A stretch of DNA of 64,000 bases. It comes from Branchiostoma floridae. Lineage: Eukaryota; Chordata; Leptocardii; Amphioxiformes; Branchiostomatidae. The stretch lies in the NCBI RefSeq assembly GCF_000003815.2, contig NC_049989.1:1315705-1379704 (forward strand). Direction: 5' to 3'. Positions 10,460 to 21,140 of this stretch are shown one piece after another (the first letter of the stretch is position 1; every line of letters starts with the position of its first letter). The position numbers and the translations under genes are program-made. The notes beneath the pieces were generated by a model that made no database searches, had not been told where the DNA came from, and saw only the letters and a program-made list of their open reading frames with translations.

Positions 10460-11680
10460 CTGGGAAGCTAGGAGAGGCGAATGAGGAAATCGATGAAAAG
10501 CAAGACGCGCAGTTGAAGAAAATGAAGACAGACGAGGCACCCAAGATAAAGAAGACGACCCACCAAGAATAGTACGACTTTACACAGCAGTTGAAGGAGA
10601 AGTTGTAGCAAGACAAGACGGAGGTGCAATGAAGAAAGACGGAGAGGGGTCTGCATTCCCTTACTGAAAGTGAGAAACTGATTTCCTTCCGTCAGAAATG
10701 CATTCTCATGACAGACAATCCCGATGCCGGCTGGCTCACCGCTCAGGAATATAAAAAGAATACACTAACAGATAATCCATATGAGAAAAAAATGCATTTT
10801 CCAGGCGGAGCTAAGGGCAAAAATTGGTCAAGAGTAAAGGCAAGAGGAAAAATGCTGGGCATGAATAAGAATATTTTGGTAAAAAAAAAGTTTCTTTTTC
10901 AAGCTATAAAAAGCCGGGAAATTGTTTGCTTGTGGGGAAGGGCATTGGAGGAGTACCTGTCCTAAAATCAGCACCTACAGACAGCACGGGCAGCAGTTTG
11001 AAACCAGCAAGAAAGTTTAATTGACATTTGTTTTCTATTTCAGACTTTCTTCCTTTACTAACGGCCACCAGCATCCCACACCATTTGGATGACAATTTTG
11101 TTCGCTACTGGTTAAGCCTGTTCAGCACCGTGCAGAGTTCTAAATTCTGTACATATTCGCAACACCCTACTGTCAAGAATGGCACACGGCAGTATAGGGT
11201 CATCCTGAAGCCAAGCCGGCATATCCCTGGGGTCATCCACTTCGGAGGCATTTCTCTGGGGCAGCCACTAATATACGGGGAAAGTCGCGAGAAAGATCAC
11301 GTCACCGGAGATTGCCGATGTTATCTGTGGCAAGTGCAAAAGCCCCTGTGGACCATCGGTCCCCTGACTGCCTGATGTCAATTAGACAATTTCTACGGAT
11401 CATAATGTTTTTATTGCGTATAACCCAATGACCTCATGACTTCTTGACTTTATGTACATATATGTATTTTTATCTTGACTTTATGTACATATATGTATGA
11501 TATCTGTCCATCGACTTGTACAATGTATTTACTGTGTTTTTTTTATGAGCCGTGGAAGATTAGCACAATAAACTCTCTAAACTCATCACTGCCGTAACGA
11601 TGTAGTGTGGTGTGCAGCACATGTCGTAAGGTTGGGCACGGTGCTCAGGAATGCACACTTGCCTTTGCATTTCAAAAAAA
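10460..11680 (+). pseudogene. LINE ORF1 (Tx1/L1-like family) interrupted by a solo LTR
   Basis: This is the N-terminal and middle part of a retroelement ORF1. A Lys/Glu-rich coiled-coil stretch (10460-10690) carries three TAG stops. Next come WLTAQEYKKNTLTDNPYEK (10735-10795) and a domain reading ATSIPHHLDDNFVRYWL, SSKFCTYSQHPTVKNG, TRQYRVILKPSRHIPGV (11050-11240). The latter resembles the RRM-like nucleic-acid-binding region before the zinc knuckles in ZCCHC3/LINE ORF1 proteins (inference). After 11280 the knuckle region is frame-shifted (ICGKCKSPCG). A final CCHC knuckle, CSTCRKVGHGAQEC, lies at 11609-11650, beyond the LTR insertion. The same protein is repeated at 14340-15290. Confidence 0.65.
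11373..11588. mobile_element. Solo LTR, 216 bp, inside LINE ORF1
   Basis: It begins TGATGTCAATTAG and ends CTCTAAACTCATCA, giving the TG...CA ends of an LTR with short inverted TGATG/CATCA. It is flanked by a 5-bp direct repeat CTGCC at 11368-11372 and 11589-11593. An AATAAA lies at 11567, and a 25-bp internal direct repeat (CTTGACTTTATG...) at 11443 and 11474. The related ORF1 copy at 15210-15230 shows the uninterrupted site with one CTGCC, so this is a real insertion. Confidence 0.8.
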
Positions 11681-11689
11681 AATTGTCAG

Positions 11690-12599
11690 GCGTCTAAAGA
11701 GGATCAAAGGAGTCATGCAACAATTTTCCTATCCATTTTTTTGGTCATAAATAATTTTGAATATTGATTCACCTTGACTTTGGGAGAGATTGTTGGGGAT
11801 CAAAATAGCAGTGGTTCGATATTTAACATGTATGGGTTTGGTGTAATGTTCCATCTCTTTACAGAATTTTTCGATAGTGATTTTTGTCGGGATGATGGGA
11901 TTGAACTATCCTTTATTCACCTGCAAATGCTGTTGTTTTTTTTTAGTTTGGAACTATTGAAAATAATGTTGTAGCTGTATTCAACATGATGCCTATGTTT
12001 CCGTAAATTTCTGCAAGCTATGCACAAAGACAGGGCGACCCATGTGAGTGGCAGTCTTAATAGTTTCACATGGACGTTGAATAATGATACGAGAACATAA
12101 AGAAGTCCCACTCTCCAGACAGCAGACTACGAGTGGTCCCTGTTTGCATTTGCGACAAACAAGGACTCAAGAACAAACTTATACAAACCAACTGTTATAA
12201 TGGCAAGGTACATTATGAATTTTTATTTTATTTTTCTGCCTCAGAGATACCGTAGATATCGGGATCCCTTACTCGATATACCACAGCTCTCTAAAGCCTC
12301 TGCTGGATTTGTAATGTCTTTCCATGTTATATACTGCCATGTCTATGGCAATTTCTCTTCGACAGTTAGTTGCGATTTAGTGAAGGACCAACCCATGAAT
12401 AGTGTAGTATAGTATGTATACCAGTATAGTGACGGGGGCCCCAGACCATGCATAGAATGACATATGTAAGTGTACAGGTGTCGCTGATTCCTTGATCTGG
12501 ATATGTTGGTCTGTGAAAGATCGCCCCCCTCCCCATTTCTGACAGTGTTGCGCCAGTATGGTAGGGTTGTGTCAGTGAGATACCCAACTTACCCTCCGC
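11690..12599. other. No gene seen
   Basis: Low-complexity AT-rich DNA with chance ORFs only; no domain or convincing exon. Confidence 0.45.
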
Positions 12600-13310
12600 C
12601 TTATATTTTTACCAGAATATAAGAATGGAGTTAGACAATACCGTACGTTCCTAGACAAATCAATCCCAAACGCTCTCAGAATCAACAACCACCACATATA
12701 GGTTAAATATGATGAGCAGAATTTGGTGTGCTTCCGATGCAATCAGGAACGCTGCTTTGTGGCTGATTGTAATGTAATTAGATGCTTCAAATGCGGAGAA
12801 ACAGGTCACACGATCAAGGAATGCTCAAACGAAATCCAATGTGAGAAAAATTTCTTTTGGTAATTTTTATTAATTGATCGCAAACGGTATTTGTCTTGGT
12901 GCGGCCCGTTTGCCCTTTGACACGGAACACGTGAGAGTGACGTCACTCGAAGTTTGCTGGGCAGGCGGGTCGGACGGTTCTTTCTGCTTTCCCTTTTCAC
13001 CCTCCACCACCCCTTTTCTCCTCCAAATGTTATTGAAGGTTAAGAATGTTATTATAGTTGTTGAAGTAGTATTAGTGCTGTGTTTTCCCCGAAAAAGTTT
13101 TTTCCTGATTAAACGTTTTCCTTTTTTCTGCCAAACCGTGTCTTTGTTTGAGTTTGTCCGATAATTTAATGTATGTGGGCAGTCAGGGCACACCAGTAAA
13201 GACTGTGATGCATCATATGCACGAGCCCTGTCAAAACCCAGCAATCGGTGGACCAAAGCGAGTGTAGTCGAGTTTATGAAGCACTCAGAGGGGAAAGGAC
13301 AAAAAAAGTA
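12600..13310 (+). pseudogene. LINE ORF1 zinc-knuckle region, split by a 325-bp insertion
   Basis: Frame 3 reads NGVRQYRTFLDKSIPNALRI, an in-frame TAG at 12699-12701, then YDEQNLVCFRCNQERCFVADC and CFKCGETGHTIKEC, then IQCEK at 12835-12847. The sense resumes at about 13171 with VCGQSGHTSKDCDASYARAL and ends at a TAA near 13310. So there are three tandem knuckles: the first has Cys where His is expected (CNQERCFVADC), the second is a perfect CCHC, and the third is split by the intervening DNA after its first Cys. These are nucleic-acid-binding knuckles of a retroelement ORF1/Gag. Confidence 0.7.
12848..13170. repeat. 325-bp insertion in the third zinc knuckle, type unresolved
   Basis: The CX2C of the third knuckle would be contiguous without this block. 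It contains an acgtgagagtgacgtcactcg-like palindrome at about 12928, a pyrimidine tract near 12985, and AT-rich ends. No clear TIR was found. ATGTG on both sides (12840 and 13171) is a possible 5-bp target duplication. An intron is unlikely because GT-AG choices break the frame. Confidence 0.45.
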
Positions 13311-13379
13311 AATCAGATGATGAACATTAGGAAGAGGACAACGGGGTCGATTACTAGTACTTGGTTTTGCAGGTTGTGC

Positions 13380-13960
13380 GGGATTGTAAGGAAATATCTG
13401 AGTTTGATTTGCACAGTACGAAATACCACCCCAGAAATGGACTGGTCGCCTGCAATCCAATCTGCAAAGAAAACCAGATCTTCTGATTCTTTATTGGAGT
13501 GGCAACCTTAGTTAAAAACGCATTCACTATGGTCAACTTAACAACTTAACGGAGCTTAAAAGGAGAGTAGTGGCACAAAAAAAGCCTACTAGAACTCATA
13601 TTTGACTAAAAACTGTGGATTCATTTTGGGTACAAATGTAATAGAGGAGAGATAGTTTGGTCACGCATTCTAAAAATTCACATGGTTGTAAGTCCTCATC
13701 CATGGCTTGACCAGTAGCTATGTACATGACTGTGATGTTCGCACTCCTTCACCAATCAAGTGGTTAACACATTTGATCTGTGAACATATTGGGAATGTAG
13801 ACGGTAAGTCAGAGAAGACATTAGAGCGTTGGTTTGTAACAAAGACGTAGCTTTTCGGACATTCAAAGTTCCCCATTGTTTTCACTCAAGGCTCCCTTAT
13901 TGTCTTGTATGACGTATTGTCCTTTCTTTTCCGGATGGCTTGAAGTATTGCTACTTATAC
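13380..13960 (+). repeat. LINE ORF1 tail and inter-ORF spacer (copy 2)
   Basis: The segment GACTGGTCGCCTGCAATCC to GGAGTGGCAACC (ORF1 tail, ending TAG at 13509) and the following TATGGTCAACTTAAC and GGAGCTTAAAA align with 16495-16620. GGTCACGCATTC through AAAGTTCC (13650-13870) aligns with 16700-16940 and 5990-6140. It marks the intact order ORF1 / spacer / ORF2 in this family. Confidence 0.6.
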
Positions 13961-14320
13961 CGTTAACGATCTGAGAAATAATCAGAAATGTTTGCAAGCC
14001 TTTCAGTTTTTTTAAGAGAAACATTTTGACTCCAACTTCCTGCAGTAAAGCCATTTTATTATTGTATTTCTGACTGGTGCGTTTGGACATAATTAAGGAT
14101 ATAGACGGCAGGATTCTTTCTATAAAATTCCTGGTGGAGATATGGACACAATAAAGCCTATGTAAAAATCTATCTAATGTGTATGCTCCAGTATTGAATT
14201 CAGCTAGGAGACAATATATATTTTGGTAGATTTTCCAGAGTATGTTATTAAGGAGAATAACGGTAATAATGTTATCATTTTTTGAGGATCTGGCCTTGGA
14301 TGTAAACAAAGGCGAAATCC
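13961..14320 (+). pseudogene. LINE ORF2 endonuclease fragment, copy b
   Basis: GTTAACGATCTGAGAAATAA with GCAAGCCTTTCAG matches the endonuclease start at 17040-17090. After a deletion it joins ACTGGTGCGTTTGGACAT, GGATATAGACGGCAGGATTC and GTGTATGCTCCAGT (NVYAPV), matching 9620-9720. Several stops and indels mean no continuous reading frame remains. Confidence 0.6.
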
Positions 14321-14339
14321 TACTTAAGGAAACGTTGAT

Positions 14340-15290
14340 TGTCGAGAAGTTCAGAATTCAATCTGGAAGACAAATGGAGATTAAGGAATATAAAGAGAAA
14401 GAGTTAGCAGACAATCCAGATAAGGAAAAAAAACGCATTTTTAAGACGGAGCTGATTACGAAAAAGGTGATATCTCTTTCGTTTCCATCGCTGCGCGTAG
14501 ACGCGCTTTCCAGCTTCTCCGAGCCACTGACGATGTTGTCGTGATTACGGCCACCAATATCCCACATTATTTTGATGACATTTTTGACAATTCCGGTAAT
14601 AGCTAAGCCAGTACTGCACCGTGCAAAGCTCTAAGTTCTGCACGTGCTAGCAGCACCCCAATGTCAAGAATGGCACCCGGCAGTATAGGGTCATTCTGAA
14701 GCCTGGCCGGTACATCCCGGGGGTCACCCACATGGGAGGCCTACCTGCCTTTTTCCGCTATCTGGGCCAGCCCCTTGTTACGGGGGGTTTTGATGTCTCT
14801 TTCGTTTCGATCGCTACCCGTCAACGCGCTTACCAGTTTCTGCGCGACACTGCGGGTGTTGATGTGTTCTCGTATGGGGGGGGGGTGATGTTGTCGTGGT
14901 TACGGCCACCAACATCCCACATTATCTGGATGATAATTTTGTTCTGTATTGGTTAAGCCAGTACTGCACCGTGCAGAGTTCTAAGTTCTGCACCTACGCT
15001 CAGCACCCCACTGTCAAGAATGGCACACGACAGTATAGGGTCATTCTGAAGCCGGGCCGGCACATCCCAGGGGTCACCCTCAAGGGCGGCCTACATTTAC
15101 CTTGGGTAGCCACTGATATACGGGGAAGGTCGCGAGAAAGATGATGTTACCAGAGAGTGTATAAATGTTGTCTGTGGCAAGTGGAAAAGCCCCTGTGGAC
15201 CATCGGGCCTCTGACTGCCGTTACGATGTAGTGTGGTGTGCAACACATGCCGTAAGGTTGATCAGGAATGCACACTTGCCTTTGCATCTA
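14340..15290 (+). pseudogene. LINE ORF1 fragment with tandemly duplicated nucleic-acid-binding region
   Basis: KEYKEKELADNPDKEKKRIF at 14380-14440 matches the N-terminal block at 10740. The following region occurs twice: 14467-14790 and 14791-15120, each starting with a DxSFVSIA-type block and continuing ATNIPHYxDD. The second copy keeps its frame (ATNIPHYLDDNFVLYWL, FCTYAQHPTVKNGTRQYRV, HIPGV); the first has frameshifts. Decayed knuckles (VVCGKWKSPCG, VVCNTCRKV) run to 15290. The uninterrupted CTGCC site that is the solo-LTR target in the sister copy is at 15214. Confidence 0.65.
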
Positions 15291-16459
15291 AAATATTTTC
15301 TTTTGCCGCCTAAAGAAAGCACATACTAGCAAAAATAAGGAAAAAGAATAAGAAGAGCAATCAAACTGCTTGATGAGGGAGACCGATGAATTTGCTAACC
15401 CTGAAAAACAAAAACCAATTTTTGAAATGAAAGAAAGGCTAGAAAAAGTACAAAATTACAATACTAAAGGCGCTATCACTAGAAGAAGGTGTAATTCGCA
15501 CAAACAAGGAGAGAGTAGAGTTTTTTCTTTAACCTGGATAATAGAAACTACCAAGGAAAGACTATTTCGTCCTTAACTTTGTAAGACAAATCAATAATAA
15601 CAAACCCCAAAACAATTCTATTGGAAGAAACTGTAAGGAATTAACTTATTTTTTACATAATGATACTCTATTTTCTGTATGCAAATTTGTCACTAATCAA
15701 TCATCTTCGCATTACATTGTAATATTCAACAGGGATAGTGTGCAAACATGTTAATTTTTAGCCTTTTCTTTCATCAGATTTTGGCGCTCAAGTGCCGCTG
15801 GCTACCTGAGAATCCACCAAGACTGTGGGAACACATCCAAACATGTGCCCAAAAGCATTGCGTGGCCACCGCTATTCCCCAAAACAGGCAGACCTCTATG
15901 CCCTGTCAAATCTTAATTGTATTGATCACCCTTTGAATCTGGCTGATGAGTATAGAACGTGCTGATTATTTTGCATTTTGCTTTCTTTCCTATGTCAAGA
16001 CAATGTTTTGACGGGAATCCAAGTCTGATGAGCTGAGAGCAAGAAAAATACAAGAGTGGCGACAGTGAATTGACCACTGGCTGGTCTACTACCCCGCCTG
16101 CTGAAAGGCCTACTATATGGTAAAGAGTTCAGTGGAAACCACGCTCCAAAAACATTTTGTAACAACGAGGCCGATTAATGGTTAAGACAGGGTGTGTGAG
16201 ATGTATTGAGACATATGTTTTTTTTATTTGTACAGCAGGGAACTTGTGCAAAGTGCGATAAGGACGTCCCCTTTGAAGACTGTCACTTGATGACATGCAA
16301 ATGATATGAGGAACAAATCAGTTTTCGTTGTGATGCGTGGGAGGCTTCCTAGTAAAGCAACTTCAGCCAGGATAAATCAACTTCAAGTGAAAAATAAAGT
16401 CAGGACAAACTCAACAGAACTCTAATCAGGATTCTGTACCAAAGGCAATTATGAGTGCA
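15291..16459. other. No certain gene; one unknown open frame
   Basis: The only notable frame is 15748-15936, containing ALKCRWLPENPPRLWEHIQT, which follows TTTCTTTCATCAG and could be an exon. It is not recognised. The rest is AT-rich. Confidence 0.3.
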
Positions 16460-17009
16460 GGATTCTAATAAAGACACCACCTCGGGGATAGACTGGTCAT
16501 CTGCAGCCCAATCTTAGAAGAGAACTAGATCTTTGACTCTTCATCGGACTTGAAACCCTTGTCAAAGAAAGTACCCGCTATGGTCAACTTAACGGAGCTT
16601 AAAAAGAGAGTGGTTGTGCAGAAAAAAAGCTTATCAGGATTCTAACTATATGCAAAAATCTGATTCCCGAAACCTGGTGCCCAGTTTGAGTACACGTGTA
16701 CCATACAAGAGAATGTTTGGGACAGTTTGTCTTGGCATTTGAAAAATTAACATGGGTACAAGTTTCCATTCTTTGCATGTCCGGTAGGTGACTGAGGTTT
16801 GCACCCCTTCACCATCAAAGTGGCTGACGCACCTAATCAACACACATGTAGAATATGTGGAAGATAAGTCATAGAAGACTTTGGATTGCTGGGTTGTTAA
16901 AACAAAACCTAGCTCTTCGGGCCTTTAAAGTTCCGCCATTGATTTCGATTCCACTCAAAGCTCGCTCGTTCTGTTGTCTGGCATATTTTTCTTCCTTTTT
17001 TTGGATGGC
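16460..17009 (+). repeat. LINE ORF1 tail and inter-ORF spacer (copy 3)
   Basis: This aligns with 13420-13960: GACTGGTCATCTGCAGCCC, TATGGTCAACTTAACGGAGC, AACATGGGTACAAGTTTCC, CACCCCTTCACCATCAAAGTG and GCTCTTCGGGCCTTTAAAG. It leads directly into the ORF2 endonuclease start. Confidence 0.65.
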
Positions 17010-17460
17010 CCAAGTAATGCTAATTATTGCTACTTTTAACGTTAATAGTCTAAGAAATGATCAGAAACATTTGCAAGCCTTTCAGTTATTTAAAGAGAAA
17101 CTATTTGGCATTATATGTCTCAAGGAATATGATATAGGTGACAACCCGGAGCAATTAAGTTGGACCAGGCAGTATGTTGGGAGGGCTTTACGAAATCCCG
17201 AGACTCCAACTTCCTGTGGAACCTCTGATTTCTCCTTTTTCGGAGAGTAAGTATTCGAACATGAATACGTATCGATTTTGCCAAAGAATAAAGACAGAAA
17301 CAATGTTTGAAACAAGAGCTTATTTAAAAGTCGAGAGAACAAGTGAGCTAGGATTAAATCGCGAATACATCGGGAGCAGAAGGGAAAAAACCAACAATTT
17401 CTTCTTGTTCATGGAGTTGTTTTCGCTAACGTAATATAAGAAACAGGGTGGGAAGGTTAT
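17010..17460 (+). pseudogene. LINE ORF2 N-terminus: AP-type endonuclease, copy c
   Basis: The frame from the ATG at about 17013 reads MLIIATFNVNSLRN, then KHLQAFQLFKEKLFGIICLK, the classic first two strands of an apurinic-type LINE endonuclease (N of FNVN; E of the usual QE is Lys here). TPTSCGTSDFSFF follows at 17205-17245, then a stop. The tail 17285-17460 (GAGCTAGGATTAAATCGCGAATAC...) is DNA-similar to 29985-30050, so both are pieces of the same ORF2. Confidence 0.7.
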
Positions 17461-18485
17461 CAAAGATCAAGAAGGAATCAGCAAAGATTTATAATTTGCG
17501 TCGTACTTGGAACAGTGACCCTGCGTCAGCCGGGTAGAAATAGGTTAAAGATATGGGGGTCTGCCATAGTGATGTCCTTCCATGTTTTTGGAAGATCTGA
17601 ACTGGAAAGAAATTAATGAGATAGAGAAAACAAAATGTACTCTAAGATTCAGTAAACTAATTAAAGACAGTAGATGGCTAAGATTAGAGATGGCTAAAAT
17701 GAACCGAGTCGGAAACCATTAAACATAATTTATCTATGTTCTCTCAAATGCGAAAAGGCCGACGAGTGCTGATTTTGGTTGGATCGATTCATAAGAGGGC
17801 GGATCGCTCCCGATTTCAAGCCACCCAAGTTTAATTGGCTGTTTTACGTAGTCCGCACAAATTTACATTATAAGAATAAAATGTGTTATTGCATATGGCG
17901 AACAACCTTATATAGCATCGTCAGTGTTAACAAGTAATGGCGTCTAAAAAAGACACCTATAGGCGACGCATTTTAATTAAGGGTTACTAGTAATATGACC
18001 CGCCCCGAGGTGTGATGATGTCATAACACCTGGTCTTTTGCTATAACCACCGAATGATACCACAAAGGACTGGGGGGGGGGGGAGGGGGCGGGGAAAAAA
18101 TATCTGATGGCTCAGCTCGTGAATATCCCCCAAGTTACACGAATCAATTTTTCCAGTAAGGCATGAAAACACTTCTTGAAAAGTTCCTGATCTCCAACTT
18201 TGAGAGTGATTGTGCGAAGGGTTAATCTGTTAAGTAGGGGCGCAAATATTAAGAACTTCTAATACTATTTCACAGACCATTTTCTTGTCTTGACATTTTC
18301 TTTGGAAAGTTATAGTCGGAATTGTCAGTCGATCAATCCTTCCATCGATTGCAACAGGTGCAAACAAGTTGTAATTACAGTACATGTACAAAACATCAAG
18401 ACTGGTATCAAGAACTGCCCATAACAATAATAGAGTTCTAAAGAATCAAGCATCAAGGGCTTACATTACTACTGTATCTGACTGG
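17461..18485. other. No gene seen
   Basis: AT-rich with no recognisable coding. The dispersed repeat shared with 2885-2945 lies at 18012-18062, followed by a G-run at 18072-18098. Confidence 0.5.
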
Positions 18486-18888
18486 ATCAATCTATAAAGG
18501 AGGTAACCATAACAATGATAAACTAGAGTTCGGCGACCTCATACCTCCATGAAAATTTAAAGCTTTCGTAAATTTCATGCAATTGACTAAGACATTAACA
18601 TAATGTATGCATGGTGTTGTTCATCATTGACTAACGTTCACATGTTACAATTATAAAATTCCCATTATTAATCATAAAGAGGTTTTGCAATTTTTACATA
18701 AATTATGCAAATAAGTTCCTCATTACCATATTTGGTATCTGCTTATATTCCACCTATCATAATTAACATGTGTTACATGTACTGAGGTCCAGTTATTGAA
18801 AACAATGGAACTGTACAGGTTCCTCATTAATTATGCAAATTCAGTCATCATTTGCATAACATGTATATCATTATGAACATCTTTGCCT

Positions 18889-19400
18889 AAGCTACCTGCA
18901 TGCCTAAAATGCAGGCAATCCGTCGTTCCTTTCTGCAGTTATCCTCTTTGGAGTGTCTTGACAAAAACGCCCCTGCAGTTCCACAATTGAATGTTAGGGG
19001 ACTGAAACTTGCCCCACTTTGTCATGACGCTAAAAGCTATCTACCACCCAAATGTCACGACCATATCACGTACGGGACAAGAGATACATTGAAAAAACTG
19101 CTATGCAAATGTACTCCTATTTCGCATAATTAGTATTTTATCTTGTACAACATTGTCTAAGGTACCTACATACCAAAAATCATGAAAATCCGTTATTCCC
19201 TTCTGGAGTTATCCTCGTCAGAAGTTTTTGACAAAAATGCCCCTGCTATCCCAAAACTAGACGCTAGGGGGCCCAAACTTATGTCATTTTTTCCTGAGCA
19301 CAAGAGCTATCTAAAACTTAAAAATCTTGACCATAGCATGTTCAGAACACCGAGATAGCAAAACCGGAAGTTGCGCTGCAGTACCAAGGTCACACACCAG
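18889..19400 (+). repeat. Internal tandem duplication of about 270 bp
   Basis: The two halves share, in order, TAAGCTACCT / TAAGGTACCT, AATCCGT, CCTTTCTGCAGTTATCCTC / CCTTCTGGAGTTATCCTC, GACAAAAACGCCCCTGC / GACAAAAATGCCCCTGC, TTAGGGG / CTAGGGG, AGCTATCTA and GACCATA. The offset is about 270 bases. Confidence 0.7.
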
Positions 19401-19509
19401 GGGGCCCAAAATTGATCTTGACCTTCGTCTTCCCAACCCCTACCCACATACCAAATATCATCGTAGTCCATCAAGAGATTCTCAAGTTATGCTGACCACA
19501 ATATGCGGA

Positions 19510-19553
19510 CACACAGACACACACACACACACAGACACACACACAGACACACT
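19510..19553 (+). repeat. CA / CACACAGA microsatellite
   Basis: Alternating CA with periodic G, at the 3' side of the 1.1-kb repeat. Confidence 0.9.
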
Positions 19554-19596
19554 CAAAACTATACCTCCATTTTTTCATGGAGGTAATAATTAACTT

Positions 19597-21140
19597 TATC
19601 TGACTGGTTCAGTCCATGAGAAGAAGGATTATATGATGCACAGTGTATGAGGTAATTACGTCCATAATCTGCAGTCTTTCCTCAATATACGCAGGACATG
19701 ATACTAAAGAGCGTAGTTTATCCTCAACAGTATGTTTGCAAATAGTACAGGGAAAGATCAGGTTAATATAGTTCTTGGCCTTTGTAGTTTTCAGGCCACG
19801 CCTCCGCATTCCAATGGATGCCAGATTATACACCCTTTGGAAGGTGGCCAAAGATCACGGGGACCCCAAAACCCTGGAACACCTCCCCCCCCCCCCCCAA
19901 ATTAAAATCGAACAGTCCCCTGAGCCACATCAAGTCCTGGTAATTTCTTCAAGAAGGGCTTTCCGACAGGGTTTCAGTGTACCCTGTCTGGATGTCATTA
20001 AGTGTATGCTGAACTTATCTAAGCTTCTCTGATACACAGTCACATGTTCAGTCCCGGCGAAACAGGGGTCAACAACTGGTGTTGCCACTTTCTCAGGCGA
20101 TATCTAAAAAAACCCTGCACCAAAACACAAATGCTATACACCAAAATAAAGGAAATTTTGTTGTCTAAATACACTGTAAATGGCTTTATTGTTTTTAATT
20201 TTTTTGTGCAAATATTAACGTTAAGTCCACTTGTGGTCTTTGATTACGGCATTTTTGAGAAAATAAGAGCCGAAACCTGCGCGTCTGCAGCATTGCGACC
20301 ACGTGCTTCCAAACTGATAGATCAGGACACATATATTGATGTGGACAGATGTTGACAGTACATGTACTTGCATTAGAAGCTGGGGACAGGAGACACCGGG
20401 AAGAAAAGAACGCCTGCCCTGCAGTCTGGAATCGCTCGAAAAAAGAAACACGCGTTTTAGCGAACAGGGCCCGGCGAACAGTTAGGGACAGTTCTGCATC
20501 GATGCTTTACATGTATCGTATTGTACGTCTGATTGTAAATGACAGGAAGACATACCAGAACTTTCAGTACACTTAGTTTCTGGGTGGAGTGAGAAAGTCT
20601 TGTTACCTATTTCCAGGTAAAACCAAGTTGATAAAAGTTCATTGGTGAAACTGACCGGTAGTATTCGGAACCACCTGATTTATAACCACAAATCAAATTC
20701 AGTTCTTTATCCAGTTGTTGCTTCAAGGAAAAATACTGTGTTGGCTCACACCTGAAAAACAGTGTTTGTTTACATCCCATTAATCTTGCGCTTAGACTAA
20801 AAGCCTTCCAAGTCGTAGCGTGCTCAATCACCGTACCTCCAGCTGGCAGTCTTGGTTGGGGGCGTGGCTTTCCCACGACATACGATCTTTCTTCATTGCT
20901 GTTAACGTCACGTAGACGGTGACTTTTGTCAAATCAAAAGACGCTTTACTCACGTGTCAAGGGAAACGTTTTCGTGATTGGTAGAGAAAAAAAAAACTTT
21001 ATCAGCACTTTATCCCCGCTTCGCACTTCGCCTGCCGGATGTGTTTGAGGAAGGATGTTGCAAATTATGGATGAAGGTTTCGAAGAATGCGGTCTTCGGG
21101 GCGGCGTGGCCTCCAGCTTGGTGAACAGGCCGGTTGGGTT
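19597..21140. other. No certain gene
   Basis: There is a C-run at 19885-19899. The stretch 20850-21060 has a higher CpG content (GGGGGCGTGGCTTTCCCACG, AACGTCACGTAGACGGTG) and precedes the candidate first exon at 21141, so it may hold a promoter. That is inference. No other domain or exon is visible. Confidence 0.35.

Larger units (their letters stand above)
18486..19596. repeat. 1.1-kb interspersed repeat with inverted tips and an 11-bp flanking duplication
   Basis: TATCTGACTGG occurs immediately outside both ends (18475-18485 and 19597-19607), which suggests a target duplication. Inside, ACTAGAGTTCGGCGACCTC and TACCTCCATGAAA near 18520-18553 are answered by TTTCATGGAGGTA at 19571-19586, an inverted tip. 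The body has two related 270-bp halves and a CA-rich microsatellite near the 3' end. A second element with the same tips is at 24013-24940. No protein coding is seen. The class is unknown. Confidence 0.6.

Noticed and set aside
12870-13460. Long minus-strand ORF of 196 codons
   Set aside because: It runs antisense to the zinc-knuckle region and the 325-bp insertion, has no recognisable domain, and its composition is mixed.
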